Shown here piece after piece: positions 25,041 through 33,891 of a stretch of 64,000 bases of DNA; positions within the stretch are counted from its first letter, which is position 1, and each line of letters starts with the position of its first letter. The stretch is from positions 1,044,507-1,108,506 of the forward strand of contig NZ_KV467168.1 of assembly GCF_001663775.1 (NCBI RefSeq). Reading direction: 5' to 3'. The notes below the pieces were generated by a model. That model was not told where the DNA came from. It ran no database searches and saw only the letters and a program-made list of their open reading frames with translations. This DNA is from Arthrobacter sp. B6 (lineage in GTDB: Bacteria > Actinomycetota > Actinomycetes > Actinomycetales > Micrococcaceae). A program made the position numbers and the translations under genes.

Positions 25041-26513
25041 GTGACTGTTGATCGCAGCGCAGATGCCGGCACCGGCAATTCCGTAGACATAGACACCGAC
25101 CCGTTGCGTGAAGGCGTATCCTCATCCGCCGGCGCACAGCCCGTGACGCGTACAACCGACGCCCCCGCCCTTGAGTTCCGCCCCGGCCGGTGGATCGCCA
25201 ACTGGAACGCCGAGAACAAAGAGCAGTGGGAGTCCGCCGGCCGCGCGATCGCCCGCCGCAACCTGAACTGGTCCATCTTCGCTGAATTCCTCGGCTTCGT
25301 GGTCTGGCAGCTCTGGTCCATCGTTGTGGTCCAACTCCCCGGTGCAGGCTTCAACTTCACCACCTCAGAAATCTTCTGGCTGATCTCGATGCCCAGCCTG
25401 GTAGGTGCCACGCTCCGCATCCCCTACACCTTTATGGTTCCCCGTTTCGGCGGCCGGAACTGGACCATCGTGTCCGCGCTTCTCCTCCTGATACCTGCCA
25501 TCGGTCTGGGACTCTGCGTCTCCAACCCTGAAACACCGTTCGGCGTGATGCTGCTGGTGGCGGCACTCGCAGGCTTCGGCGGCGGCAACTTCGCCAGCTC
25601 CATGGCCAACATCACGTTCTTCTACCCGGCGCGGGAGAAGGGCTGGGCCCTGGGCCTGAACGCCGCCGGCGGCAACATGGGTGCCGCCGTCGCACAGCTC
25701 GCCGTGCCAATCGCCATCACCCTTCTGGCAGTCGGCAGCGTCAACCTGCCGATGGCCGGCTGGATGTGGGTCCCGTTCATCCTCATCGCCGCCTTCGGCG
25801 CCTGGAAGTACATGGACAACCTGACCAGCGCCAAGGGGGATGTGGCCGGCTCGATCGCAGCCCTGAAGGAACCGCACCTGTGGATCATGGCGCTGCTGTA
25901 CATCGGCACTTTCGGCTCCTTCATCGGCTTTGCCGGGGTTTTCCCCAAGCTCATCAAGGACTACTTCCCCGCCTTCTCCTCCATCGGCGTGGGCACCGTG
26001 GCGCTGTCCCTGGCCTTCCTCGGCCCGCTGGTCGGTTCCCTGGCACGTCCGTACGGCGGACGCATGGCTGACCGCATGGGCGGCGCCCGGATGACCGTGG
26101 CTTCCTTCACCGCGATGGCCATCATCACGCTCACCATGATCTGGACCCTTCCGCTGAAGAGCTTCTGGCTCTTCCTGGTCCTGTTCCTGATGCTCTTCAC
26201 GGCCAGCGGCTTCGGCAACGGCGCAACGTACCGGATGATCCCCATCATCTTCGCCACGTCCAGCCGGGCGGCGAAGGCCGGTGCCAGCACCGTGGAAACC
26301 CAGCGCCTCGCCTCCTCGGCCCTCGGCCTCATCTCCGCAATCGGCGCCTACGGCGGATTTGTTATCCCGCAGGTGCTGAACGCCTCCAACGGTGCCAGCG
26401 GATCCTACACACCGGCCTTCTACGGTTTCGTCGGGGCGTATGTCCTGATGCTGATCGTCTGCTGGGCCTTCTACATCCGCAACGCCAACCGAAATGCGAT
26501 GGGACACGTCTAA
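25041..26513 (+). CDS. narK: Nitrate/nitrite transporter, NarK/NasA-type MFS
   Basis: 490 residues, GTG start with AGGAGG about 7 nt upstream. An NNP-family inner membrane carrier. It has a soluble N-terminus of about 65 residues, then twelve membrane segments. The nitrate signature is visible twice as glycine-rich helices: ALAGFGGGNFASSMANITFF and FTASGFGNGATYRMIPIIF, the latter following the conserved second half. LVGATLRIPYTF carries the substrate-contact arginine. It heads narK-nasA-flavoprotein with 1-bp and 4-bp-overlap junctions, so it imports nitrate for assimilation. Its promoter carries the GlnR-like repeat array. Confidence 0.92.
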   Translation: MTVDRSADAGTGNSVDIDTDPLREGVSSSAGAQPVTRTTDAPALEFRPGRWIANWNAENKEQWESAGRAIARRNLNWSIFAEFLGFVVWQLWSIVVVQLPGAGFNFTTSEIFWLISMPSLVGATLRIPYTFMVPRFGGRNWTIVSALLLLIPAIGLGLCVSNPETPFGVMLLVAALAGFGGGNFASSMANITFFYPAREKGWALGLNAAGGNMGAAVAQLAVPIAITLLAVGSVNLPMAGWMWVPFILIAAFGAWKYMDNLTSAKGDVAGSIAALKEPHLWIMALLYIGTFGSFIGFAGVFPKLIKDYFPAFSSIGVGTVALSLAFLGPLVGSLARPYGGRMADRMGGARMTVASFTAMAIITLTMIWTLPLKSFWLFLVLFLMLFTASGFGNGATYRMIPIIFATSSRAAKAGASTVETQRLASSALGLISAIGAYGGFVIPQVLNASNGASGSYTPAFYGFVGAYVLMLIVCWAFYIRNANRNAMGHV

Positions 26514-26514
26514 C

Positions 26515-28740
26515 ATGACCAAAAGCGCCGACACGCACTGCCCTTACTGCGCCCTGCAGTGCGCCATGACGCTCAAGTCTCCAGCGGAACTGACCCCGGC
26601 TTCAGAGCCGGGGTCAGTCCCCGTGCCCGCCCAAGCCGCTGCCCTGGCCGCTGCGGCAACTCCTTTGCTGGAAGTCAGCGGGCGGGATTTCCCCACCAAC
26701 CGCGGAGGGCTCTGCCGTAAGGGCTGGACCTCCGCCACCCTCCTGAACCACCCGGGACGCGTCACCGAACCGCTCCTCAAGGGCGACGACGGGATCCACC
26801 GTCCCATCGGCTGGGACCAGGCACTGGCCATGGTCACCACGGCCGTGAAGGAAACCCGCGCCCGCTATGGGAAGGACGCCGTCGGAGTCTTCGGCGGCGG
26901 TGGCCTGACCAACGAAAAGGCCTACATGCTGGGCAAGTTTGCCCGCCTGGCCCTGGGCACCTCCCGCATCGACTACAACGGCCGCTTCTGCATGTCCTCC
27001 GCCGCGGCCGCCGGAATGCGGGCCTTCGGCGTCGACCGCGGGCTCCCGTTCCCGCTCGAGGACCTGGACAATGCCGGCACCATCATGATGCTGGGCTCCA
27101 ACGTTGCCGAGACCATGCCCCCGTTCGTCCAGCACCTTAAGGGCGTCCGCGACGCCGGCGGCCTGATCATCGTTGATCCCCGCCGTTCCGCGACGGCCAA
27201 CTTCACGGCCGACGGCGGAGGCATCCACCTGCAGCCCCTGCCTGGCACCGACCTGACACTCCTCCTGGGCCTGTCGCATGTGGTCATCCACGAGGGCCTG
27301 GCCGACGCCGCCTTCATCGCGGAGCGCACCTCCGGCTACGACGCCGTGGTCCGCAGCGTCAACGCCTTCTGGCCAGAACGCGTCCAGTCGATCACCGGCG
27401 TCCCGGCGGAGCTCATCCGCGAAACGGCCCGCCGGCTCGCCGACGGCGCACGCAAGGGCGGCAGCTACATCCTCACGGGCCGCGGCGTGGAACAGCACGT
27501 CGACGGCACCGACACCGCCACTGCCGCGATCAACCTGAGCCTGCTCCTGGGACTGCCCGGATCGCTCCGCAGCGGATACGGCACCCTCACCGGCCAGGGC
27601 AACGGCCAGGGCGGCCGCGAACACGGCCAGAAGGCCGATCAGCTCCCCGGCTACCGGAAGATCACTGACCCCGCTGCCCGCGCCCACATGGCTGGCGTCT
27701 GGGGCGTCCCGGAAGAGACAATTCCCGGGCCTGGCCTCCCCGCCGTCCAGCTGCTCAAGTCACTCGGACAGCCCGACGGCGTCCGCTGCCTTTTGGTGCA
27801 TGCCTCCAACATCGCGGTGGCCTCCCCCGATGCGAACTCGGTCATCGCGGGGCTCCGCAGCCTGGATTTCCTGGTGGTCTGCGACTTCTTCATGTCGGAG
27901 ACGGCGGCCGAGGCAGACCTCATCCTGCCTGTCCTCCAGTGGGCCGAGGAGGAAGGCACCCTGACCAACCTCGAAGGACGCGTGCTGCGCCGCCGCCGTG
28001 CACTGCAGCCCCCCGCCGGCGCCCGCAGCGAACTGTGGATCATGGCGCGGCTGGCCGAGGCCCTGGAGGCACCGTCCACCTACAGCGAGGATCCCGAAAC
28101 GGTCTTCGAGGAGCTCCGCCTCGCCTCTGCAGGCGGCCTGGCCGACTATTCGGGAATCGACTACGCCATGCTTGACCGCGGCGAAGCCGCCTACTGGCCG
28201 TACCCCGCAGGCAGCACTGGCACACCGCGGCTCTTCCTGGACGCGTTTGCCCACGCTGACGGCAAGGCGGTGATGACCCCGGTGGCGCCCCGCCGCCGTC
28301 GGACCCCCGCCCTCAACACGGACCCGGCGGCCAAAACCATGACCCTCATCACCGGCCGCCTCCTGGAGCACTACCAGTCCGGTTCGCAGACCCGGCGCGT
28401 GTCCGAGCTGCTGGCAAGCCAGCCGGAGGCGAAAGTCCAGATCCATCCGGCGGCCGCAGCTTCGATGGGCATCACCGAGGGTTCCTTCGTGTCGGTGGCC
28501 AACGAACGCGGACAGGTGGTCTGCCGGGCCGAGCTCAGCACGGCGATCCGCCCGGAAACGGTATTCCTCCCGTTCCACTTTCCCGAGCTCGAAAGCGCCA
28601 ACCGGCTGACGGAAGCCGCCACGGACCCCATCTCCGGGATGCCCGAATTCAAGTTCAACAAGGTCTGGGTCCGGCTGGCAGCCGGCCAGGCCACGAACCA
28701 GCCCCAGAACAGTGTTCTGCAGACGACGGAGGCCTCATGA
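26515..28740 (+). CDS. nasA: Assimilatory nitrate reductase catalytic subunit (molybdopterin, 4Fe-4S)
   Basis: 741 residues from ATG 26515, one base after the narK stop. It reduces nitrate to nitrite in the cytoplasm using bis-MGD. The N-terminal [4Fe-4S] site is CPYCALQC plus the fourth Cys in GGLCRKGWTS. Between these is a low-complexity insert of about 45 residues rich in Pro and Ala. MGD-binding segments include GGGGLTNEKAYMLGKFARL, GSNVAETMPPF, GQGNGQGGREHGQKADQLPG and the C-terminal domain (LITGRLLEHYQSGSQTRRV). No twin-arginine signal is present. Unlike many NasA/NarB proteins it ends without a BFD-like [2Fe-2S] domain; that domain is found at the C-terminus of the next gene's product. 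Confidence 0.9.
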   Translation: MTKSADTHCPYCALQCAMTLKSPAELTPASEPGSVPVPAQAAALAAAATPLLEVSGRDFPTNRGGLCRKGWTSATLLNHPGRVTEPLLKGDDGIHRPIGWDQALAMVTTAVKETRARYGKDAVGVFGGGGLTNEKAYMLGKFARLALGTSRIDYNGRFCMSSAAAAGMRAFGVDRGLPFPLEDLDNAGTIMMLGSNVAETMPPFVQHLKGVRDAGGLIIVDPRRSATANFTADGGGIHLQPLPGTDLTLLLGLSHVVIHEGLADAAFIAERTSGYDAVVRSVNAFWPERVQSITGVPAELIRETARRLADGARKGGSYILTGRGVEQHVDGTDTATAAINLSLLLGLPGSLRSGYGTLTGQGNGQGGREHGQKADQLPGYRKITDPAARAHMAGVWGVPEETIPGPGLPAVQLLKSLGQPDGVRCLLVHASNIAVASPDANSVIAGLRSLDFLVVCDFFMSETAAEADLILPVLQWAEEEGTLTNLEGRVLRRRRALQPPAGARSELWIMARLAEALEAPSTYSEDPETVFEELRLASAGGLADYSGIDYAMLDRGEAAYWPYPAGSTGTPRLFLDAFAHADGKAVMTPVAPRRRRTPALNTDPAAKTMTLITGRLLEHYQSGSQTRRVSELLASQPEAKVQIHPAAAASMGITEGSFVSVANERGQVVCRAELSTAIRPETVFLPFHFPELESANRLTEAATDPISGMPEFKFNKVWVRLAAGQATNQPQNSVLQTTEAS

Positions 28741-30299
28741 GTGAGCAGATTGTCATTGTCGGTTTTGGCCCGGTGGCCGCCCGCCTGATTGATGAACTGA
28801 TGCCGGCGGTCCGCGACGGACAAGTCAGCCTGACCGTGGTGGGCGAGGAAACCGAGGCAGCCTACAACCGTGTCCTGGTTGCCGACCTCGGCGTAGGACG
28901 CACCACCGCCGATGCGTTGGCCCTGTCCGACGCCCAGGCATTGGCCGCCGAAGGAGTGGACGTCCGCCTCGGTGTCCGGGTCCGCCGGGTTGACCGCGCC
29001 CGCCAGCAGGTGATCCTCACCGACGGCACCGCCGCCCGCTACGAGCGCCTGGTCTTCGCCACCGGCTCACGTCCGGTCATTCCCAACCTCACCGGCATCA
29101 ACCCCGATCCCACCTCCCCTGTGCTCCCTGCCGGTGTCACGGCACTCCGCGACCTGCGGGATGCCGAGGTGCTGCGCCAGGCAGTCGACGGCGGCAAGCG
29201 CGTGGTGGTGCTGGGCGGCGGTGTGCTGGGCCTCGAAACAGCCTTGGCCGCGGCCGAGGAAGGCGCCACCGTGACGGTGGTGCACAACGGCCCGCATCCC
29301 CTGGGACGCAACATCGACCGCGGCGGCGGAGCGGTCCTCGGGGCCAGCTTGCGCCAGTGCGGCGTCCGGATGGCCGGCAACGCCCGGTCCACGGGCGTGG
29401 AACACAACGCGCCCGACGGCGGGTTCTCGGCTTTGCTGCTTGACGACGGTTCGGCGATCGACGGCGACCTCCTGGTCATCTCCTGCGGCGTACGGCCCCG
29501 GACAGAGCTCGCCGAAGGGTGCGGCCTGTCCACCGGGACCGGAATCCTGGTGGACCACCGCCTGCGGGCCCACCATGAACCGCACATCTTCGCGATCGGA
29601 GACTGCGCTGAAGTCCGCTGCGCTGATCCTGCCTGCGGGCAGTGCCGCACCGCCAAAGGCCCCTCCGGCCTGGTGGGCCCGGGCTGGCGGCAGGCAGAGT
29701 GGCTGGCCGAATACCTCACCCTGCTGGCCGCCGGCACGCAGGAAGAAGCGGACGCGCTGCAGGAGCTTCCCCCGGAACAGGCCGGCGTTGTTGTGCTCAA
29801 GGCGCGGGGCATGAACATGGCGGTGGCCGGAGACAACGGCGCGGAGCCGTGGGACGAGGAGGCACTCACCGCCGGAGCGGTGAACGGCCGACCCCGCCTG
29901 CAGATCGCCCAGTGGGCGGACCCGGAACACGGCCGCTACGTCAAGATGACCACCCGCGGCGGAGTATTGGAAGGTCTCGTGGCGGTAGGTATGCCGCGGA
30001 CCGCGGCCGAGCTTGTTGGGCTGTTCGAGCGCGGCGCCGAACTGCCGGCCGACCGTTCGCTGCTGTTGCGCCTGGACGGCCCCGACCAGCTGGCCGCGTC
30101 CGGCCCGGCAGATCCGGCAGGCACCGTGTGCCGCTGCGCCGGAGTCAGCGGCGCCAGGATCCAGGATGCCGTGGAGGGAGGCTGCTCCACGGTGGCCGAG
30201 GTCTCCAAGGCAACCCGCGCCGGAACCGGCTGCGGCGGCTGCCATGAGGACATCAAGGGGCTCATCGAAAAACACTTCCAGGCGGCTCCCGCCGCCTGA
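28737..30299 (+). CDS. FAD/NAD(P)-dependent oxidoreductase with BFD-like [2Fe-2S] domain, electron donor to nitrate reductase (NasB-like)
   Basis: 520 residues, ATG overlapping the nasA stop (ATGA). The first 330 residues are a NirB/rubredoxin-reductase-like flavoprotein: FAD motif IVIVGFGPVAARLIDEL, NAD motif VVVLGGGVLGLETALAAA, and HIFAIGDCAE. The last 50 residues have VCRCAGVSGARIQDAVEGG followed by GCGGCHEDIKGL, the four-cysteine BFD-like [2Fe-2S] module. Operon position and coupling make it the likely NAD(P)H-to-nitrate-reductase electron transfer partner. It resembles NirB's N-terminal half without a siroheme domain. Three further cysteines in a CADPACGQC cluster may bind metal. Confidence 0.85.
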   Translation: MSEQIVIVGFGPVAARLIDELMPAVRDGQVSLTVVGEETEAAYNRVLVADLGVGRTTADALALSDAQALAAEGVDVRLGVRVRRVDRARQQVILTDGTAARYERLVFATGSRPVIPNLTGINPDPTSPVLPAGVTALRDLRDAEVLRQAVDGGKRVVVLGGGVLGLETALAAAEEGATVTVVHNGPHPLGRNIDRGGGAVLGASLRQCGVRMAGNARSTGVEHNAPDGGFSALLLDDGSAIDGDLLVISCGVRPRTELAEGCGLSTGTGILVDHRLRAHHEPHIFAIGDCAEVRCADPACGQCRTAKGPSGLVGPGWRQAEWLAEYLTLLAAGTQEEADALQELPPEQAGVVVLKARGMNMAVAGDNGAEPWDEEALTAGAVNGRPRLQIAQWADPEHGRYVKMTTRGGVLEGLVAVGMPRTAAELVGLFERGAELPADRSLLLRLDGPDQLAASGPADPAGTVCRCAGVSGARIQDAVEGGCSTVAEVSKATRAGTGCGGCHEDIKGLIEKHFQAAPAA

Positions 30300-30331
30300 C
30301 GTTGCCAACGACCGTAGCTGAACCCCTACTT

Positions 30332-30397
30332 CCCAACTGAGTAGCAGCAGACGTCGTTTTCAACCCTCATAACGACACCTGCTGCTACTCAGTTGGG
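30332..30397. repeat. Long intergenic hairpin, family C
   Basis: Arms 30332-30358 and 30371-30397 pair over 27 bp with a single 2x2 mismatch and a 12-nt loop. The outer arm is CCCAACTGAGTAGCAGCAG. It lies between the convergent nitrate-operon flavoprotein and pspC genes, 5 bp from the pspC stop, and can act as a two-way terminator. Confidence 0.85.
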
Positions 30398-30401
30398 CGG
30401 G

Positions 30402-30587
30402 CTACGCCGGAGCCTTGGGGATCATAATCCACAGCGCGATGTAAACAATCTCGCCGATCCCCACCAGGCCGAAGATCACAAAACCGAGCCTCACCAGGAA
30501 TTTCGGAAGCCCAAACCTTGCCGAAAGGGCAGCACAGACGCCACCGATGATTTTTCCGCGGCGCGGCCGCTCCAGAGCTGTAGTCAT
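30402..30587 (-). CDS. PspC domain-containing small membrane protein
   Basis: 61 residues, nearly all PspC domain: RRGKIIGGVCAALSARFGLP followed by one membrane helix (LVRLGFVIFGLVGIGEIVYI) ending in IMIPKAP. PspC proteins take part in envelope stress responses in other bacteria; this stand-alone short form has no assigned partner here. The start follows a TAGCGT box by 6 nt. Confidence 0.88.
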   Translation of the reverse strand: MTTALERPRRGKIIGGVCAALSARFGLPKFLVRLGFVIFGLVGIGEIVYIALWIMIPKAPA

Positions 30588-30593
30588 GCCGCC

Positions 30594-30599
30594 ACGCTA
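30594..30599 (-). promoter_or_regulatory. -10 box of pspC, leaderless layout
   Basis: On the minus strand TAGCGT, 6 nt (GGCGGC), then ATG 30587. Confidence 0.55.
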
Positions 30600-30744
30600 C
30601 CGGAATCTTTCGGTGATGGGCATAGCGTAGCGGGGTGAAATTGTTATCCTCGCGAGCGGCCTGGAGAAGTGCATCCGCCGCGAAGATGCAAGGATGGCAG
30701 GAACAACGGATCAAGAACCGACAAGCCTCGCGCGGGAGTTCGCC

Positions 30745-31431
30745 ATGACCGGCATCGGCAACGAAAGCCCCGCCCCCGTCCCCGAGAGCGGGCCGGCGGC
30801 AAGGCAACATCCACATTTTGCCCGCGCCTACGCCCGGGCCGTGGAGGGCATGAACCGCCGCGGCGGCGCCGAACACCGCCGCGACCTCCTCGCCGGGCTG
30901 CAAAGGACGGTCATCGAAGTCGGCGCAGGCGAGGGATCATCCTTCGCCCACTACCCGGAAACGGTGGCCAGGGTCCTGGCCTTCGAACCGGACGACCATC
31001 TCCGAAAACTTGCCACCGCCAAGGCTGCCTCCGCCCCGCGCCCGGTTACTGTCATGGCCGGAACGGCCGAAAAAATCCCGGCGAAAGACGCCAGCGCAGA
31101 CGCAGTTGTGGTCAGCCTCGTCCTGTGCAGTGTCGCGGACCAGGACGAGGCCCTGGCCGAGATCCGCCGTGTCCTGGTTCCGGGAGGCACTCTGGCCTTC
31201 TACGAGCATGTCCGCTCCACATACCGCCTGCTTGCCGCGGCCGAGGACATGCTGAGCCCGGCGTGGCAGCGGATAGCCGGCGGGTGCCACCCCAACCGGG
31301 ACACCCTCAGTGCCATCATCAGGGCAGGGTTCACGGTCCGGACCATCCGGCAGTTCAGCTTTGCCGTCCACCCACTGATCCCGCCCGTAGCGCACATCCT
31401 GGGGACCGCGACCAGCCCCGCTCCCGAATAG
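30745..31431 (+). CDS. Class I SAM-dependent methyltransferase
   Basis: 228 residues. ATG 30745 is chosen because GGGAG lies 6 nt upstream, whereas the ATG at 30694 has no spaced ribosome-binding site. Methyltransf_11/UbiE-like features: TVIEVGAGEGSSFAHYP (SAM motif I), LAFEPDDHLRKLA, DAVVVSLVLCSVADQDEAL (motif IV) and LVPGGTLAFYEHVRSTYRL. This resembles the small family annotated as class I SAM methyltransferase with thiol or lipid substrates; actual substrate unknown. It stands alone between pspC and the lpdA-like gene. Confidence 0.82.
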   Translation: MTGIGNESPAPVPESGPAARQHPHFARAYARAVEGMNRRGGAEHRRDLLAGLQRTVIEVGAGEGSSFAHYPETVARVLAFEPDDHLRKLATAKAASAPRPVTVMAGTAEKIPAKDASADAVVVSLVLCSVADQDEALAEIRRVLVPGGTLAFYEHVRSTYRLLAAAEDMLSPAWQRIAGGCHPNRDTLSAIIRAGFTVRTIRQFSFAVHPLIPPVAHILGTATSPAPE

Positions 31432-31533
31432 GCAGACTCGTCCGGCCGGTGAGGCGGAACTGACATCCAATTCCCGGCGGCTCAGTTTCGACGAGCTCAA
31501 CCACCGCGGGCAATGCTCAACCACCAAGGCTGG

Positions 31534-32949
31534 TTATATGTGGACGTGCAGGCGCCTGGCGGCCTCGGAGATGGAGCCGCTCAGTGACGGGTACACCGTA
31601 AACGTGCTGGCGACGTCGTCGACGTGGAGCTTCTGCTTCACCGCGATGGAGATGGCGAAGATCAGTTCAGACGCGTTCGGTCCCACCACAACGCCGCCGA
31701 TGACGGTGCCCGAACCCTTGCGGGCGAAAATCTTGACGAAGCCATCCTTGGCGTTCCTCATCTTGGCGCGTGCATTGCTCTTGAGTGAGAGCTTGACGAT
31801 GTCGCCCTGGTACTTGCCGGACTGGATCTCGTCCTCGGAGACGCCCACTGACGCGATCTCCGGCGAGGTGAAAATGTTGGATGCCACCTGGTGCAGCTTG
31901 ATGGGCGTCACGCTGTCGCCCAGGAAGTGAGCGATCGCAATCCTGCCCTGCATTGCGGCAACGGAGGCGAGCGCGAGGACGCCGGTGCAGTCGCCGGCGG
32001 CGTAGATGTTCGGCGCGGTGGTGCGGGAAACGCCGTCGACCTTGATGTGGCCGCTCTCGGTGAGCGCCACGCCGGCCTCCTCCAGGCCAATGCCGGCGGT
32101 GTTGGGGATCGAGCCCACACAGACCAGGCAGTGGCTGCCGCTGACTTTGGAGCCGTCACCCAGCGTGACCAGCACGCCGTCGTCGGTCCGTTCCACGCTC
32201 TCGGCGCGGGCACGCGACAGGACCCGCACGCCGCGCCGTTCAAAGACTTCCTCCAGCACCTCGGCGGCGTCGGTATCCGAACCGGGAAGCACCCGGTCGC
32301 GGCTGGAAATGAGCGTGACCTTCGAGCCAAGGCCGTTGTATGCGGACGCGAATTCGGCACCCGTCACACCGGACCCCACTACGATCAGTTCCTCGGGAAG
32401 CTCATCGAGGTTGTAAATCTGGGCCCAGTTCAGGATGCGTTCGCCGTCAGGACGCGCCGTGGGCAGTTCCCGGGGATGCGCCCCCACACTCAGCAGGATG
32501 GTGTCCGCCTCCACCATCTCCGTGCCGTCAGCGGTCAGGACCTCAATGGTGTGGCTGTCCACGAGCCTGCCCGAACCCGGCAGGATGCGGACGTTCTGGT
32601 GTTCCAGTCCGGACGAGATATCGCGGGACTGCTGGCGGGCCAGGCCCAGCAGGCGGTCGTTGATGTGTTTAAGGTCCGCGCGCATCACGGGCACAAAGTC
32701 GCCGCCGTCGACGTCGAACTTCACTCCCAGCTCGCCCGCCTCGCCGACACGGGTCATCAGGTCCGCGGTCGCGATCAGGGTCTTGGAAGGCACGACGTCG
32801 GTGAGCACCGCGGAGCCGCCCAGGCCGGCGCGTTCGATGATGGTGACCTGCGCCCCGAGCGAGGCAGCGACCATGGCTGCTTCGTATCCGCCCGGGCCAC
32901 CTCCAAGGATTGCGATCCGGGGTGAGCTGAAATCAGGATGCGTAGTCAC
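31534..32949 (-). CDS. lpdA: NAD(P)H-quinone dehydrogenase (LpdA/Rv3303c-like flavoprotein disulfide reductase fold)
   Basis: 471 residues from GTG 32949; a TTG two codons upstream is possible. FAD and NAD motifs are clear (IAILGGGPGGYEAAMVAASL, LIVVGSGVTGAEFASAYNGL, NIYAAGDCTGVLALAS). The redox disulfide of dihydrolipoamide dehydrogenases is missing: the site reads GGSAVLTDVVPSKTLI, with no cysteine pair. The C-terminal HPT(L)SE motif with catalytic His is replaced by VYPSLSGSISEAARR. This combination characterises the mycobacterial LpdA (Rv3303c) group, which reduces quinones instead of lipoamide. It is probably single-gene and membrane-peripheral. Confidence 0.82.
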   Translation of the reverse strand: MTTHPDFSSPRIAILGGGPGGYEAAMVAASLGAQVTIIERAGLGGSAVLTDVVPSKTLIATADLMTRVGEAGELGVKFDVDGGDFVPVMRADLKHINDRLLGLARQQSRDISSGLEHQNVRILPGSGRLVDSHTIEVLTADGTEMVEADTILLSVGAHPRELPTARPDGERILNWAQIYNLDELPEELIVVGSGVTGAEFASAYNGLGSKVTLISSRDRVLPGSDTDAAEVLEEVFERRGVRVLSRARAESVERTDDGVLVTLGDGSKVSGSHCLVCVGSIPNTAGIGLEEAGVALTESGHIKVDGVSRTTAPNIYAAGDCTGVLALASVAAMQGRIAIAHFLGDSVTPIKLHQVASNIFTSPEIASVGVSEDEIQSGKYQGDIVKLSLKSNARAKMRNAKDGFVKIFARKGSGTVIGGVVVGPNASELIFAISIAVKQKLHVDDVASTFTVYPSLSGSISEAARRLHVHI

Positions 32950-33054
32950 AAACAACCATTCTCGCGCATGTGGCCCCGCACCACCAATAAACAGCCCTGC
33001 CCATGGTGCCGGTCACCGGCATGCGTGACGCTGTGCACACGGGCAGCGGCACGA

Positions 33055-33060
33055 TAACTT
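33055..33060 (+). promoter_or_regulatory. -10 box of purine nucleoside phosphorylase, leaderless layout
   Basis: TAACTT, 6 nt, then GTG 33067. Confidence 0.5.
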
Positions 33061-33066
33061 GTACCA

Positions 33067-33885
33067 GTGAGTAATACAGACTTCCTGACCACTGACCCCT
33101 TTGCCGCCGCCCGCGCCGCCGCCGACTACATTGCCGGGGAAACAGGTGTGGACCGCCACGACGTCGCGCTGGTCCTGGGCTCAGGGTGGGCCGAAGCCGC
33201 GGATCTGATTGGCGATACCACCGCCACGCTGTCCGCGGACGAGGTTCCCGGCTTCCATGCCCCGGCGGTGGAAGGCCACGTGGGCACCATCCGCTCCGTA
33301 CTCACGAAGGGAGGCAAGCGGGCCTTGGTGCTCGGCGCCCGCACGCATTTCTATGAGGGCAAGGGCGTCCGCGCCGTAGTCCACGGCGTCAGGACGGCAG
33401 CCGCCGCCGGCTGCACTACCCTGGTCCTCACCAACGGGTGCGGCGGACTCAACGAAAGCTGGACGCCCGGCACCCCTGTCCTCATCAAAGATCACATAAA
33501 CCTCACCGCGGCGTCCCCGCTGGAGGGTGCAACCTTCGTTGACCTGACAGATCTCTACTCCTCCCGCATCCGCGGACTGGCCCGTGAGGTCGATTCCTCG
33601 CTGGATGAGGGGGTCTACGCGCAGTTCACCGGACCCCATTACGAAACCCCGGCCGAGGTGCAGTACGCCAAACGGATCGGTGCGGACCTGGTGGGCATGT
33701 CCACGGCGCTGGAAGCCATCGCCGGCCGCCATGCGGGGATGGAAGTGTTCGGCATATCACTGGTCACCAACCTCGCGGCCGGTATCAGTCCCGTCCCGCT
33801 CAGCCACCAGGAAGTCATCGAGTCCGGACAGGCTGCCGGACCGCGCATCTCCAAGCTCCTAGCAGAGATCATCGCCCGGCTGTAG
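33067..33885 (+). CDS. punA: Purine-nucleoside phosphorylase (trimeric type)
   Basis: 272 residues, GTG start. It cleaves inosine and guanosine and their deoxy forms with phosphate. Family features: VALVLGSGWAEAADLI (phosphate loop), RTHFYEGKG, LTNGCGGLNESWTPGTPVLI, GPHYETPAEVQYAKRIGADL and VGMSTALEAIAGRHAGMEV; the Glu, Met and Asn contacts of the purine pocket are in place. It fits nucleoside salvage together with deoC and the phosphohexomutase nearby, although these are not in one operon. The gene converges on the Rrf2 gene with 6 bp between stops. Confidence 0.88.
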   Translation: MSNTDFLTTDPFAAARAAADYIAGETGVDRHDVALVLGSGWAEAADLIGDTTATLSADEVPGFHAPAVEGHVGTIRSVLTKGGKRALVLGARTHFYEGKGVRAVVHGVRTAAAAGCTTLVLTNGCGGLNESWTPGTPVLIKDHINLTAASPLEGATFVDLTDLYSSRIRGLAREVDSSLDEGVYAQFTGPHYETPAEVQYAKRIGADLVGMSTALEAIAGRHAGMEVFGISLVTNLAAGISPVPLSHQEVIESGQAAGPRISKLLAEIIARL

Positions 33886-33891
33886 GACGGG

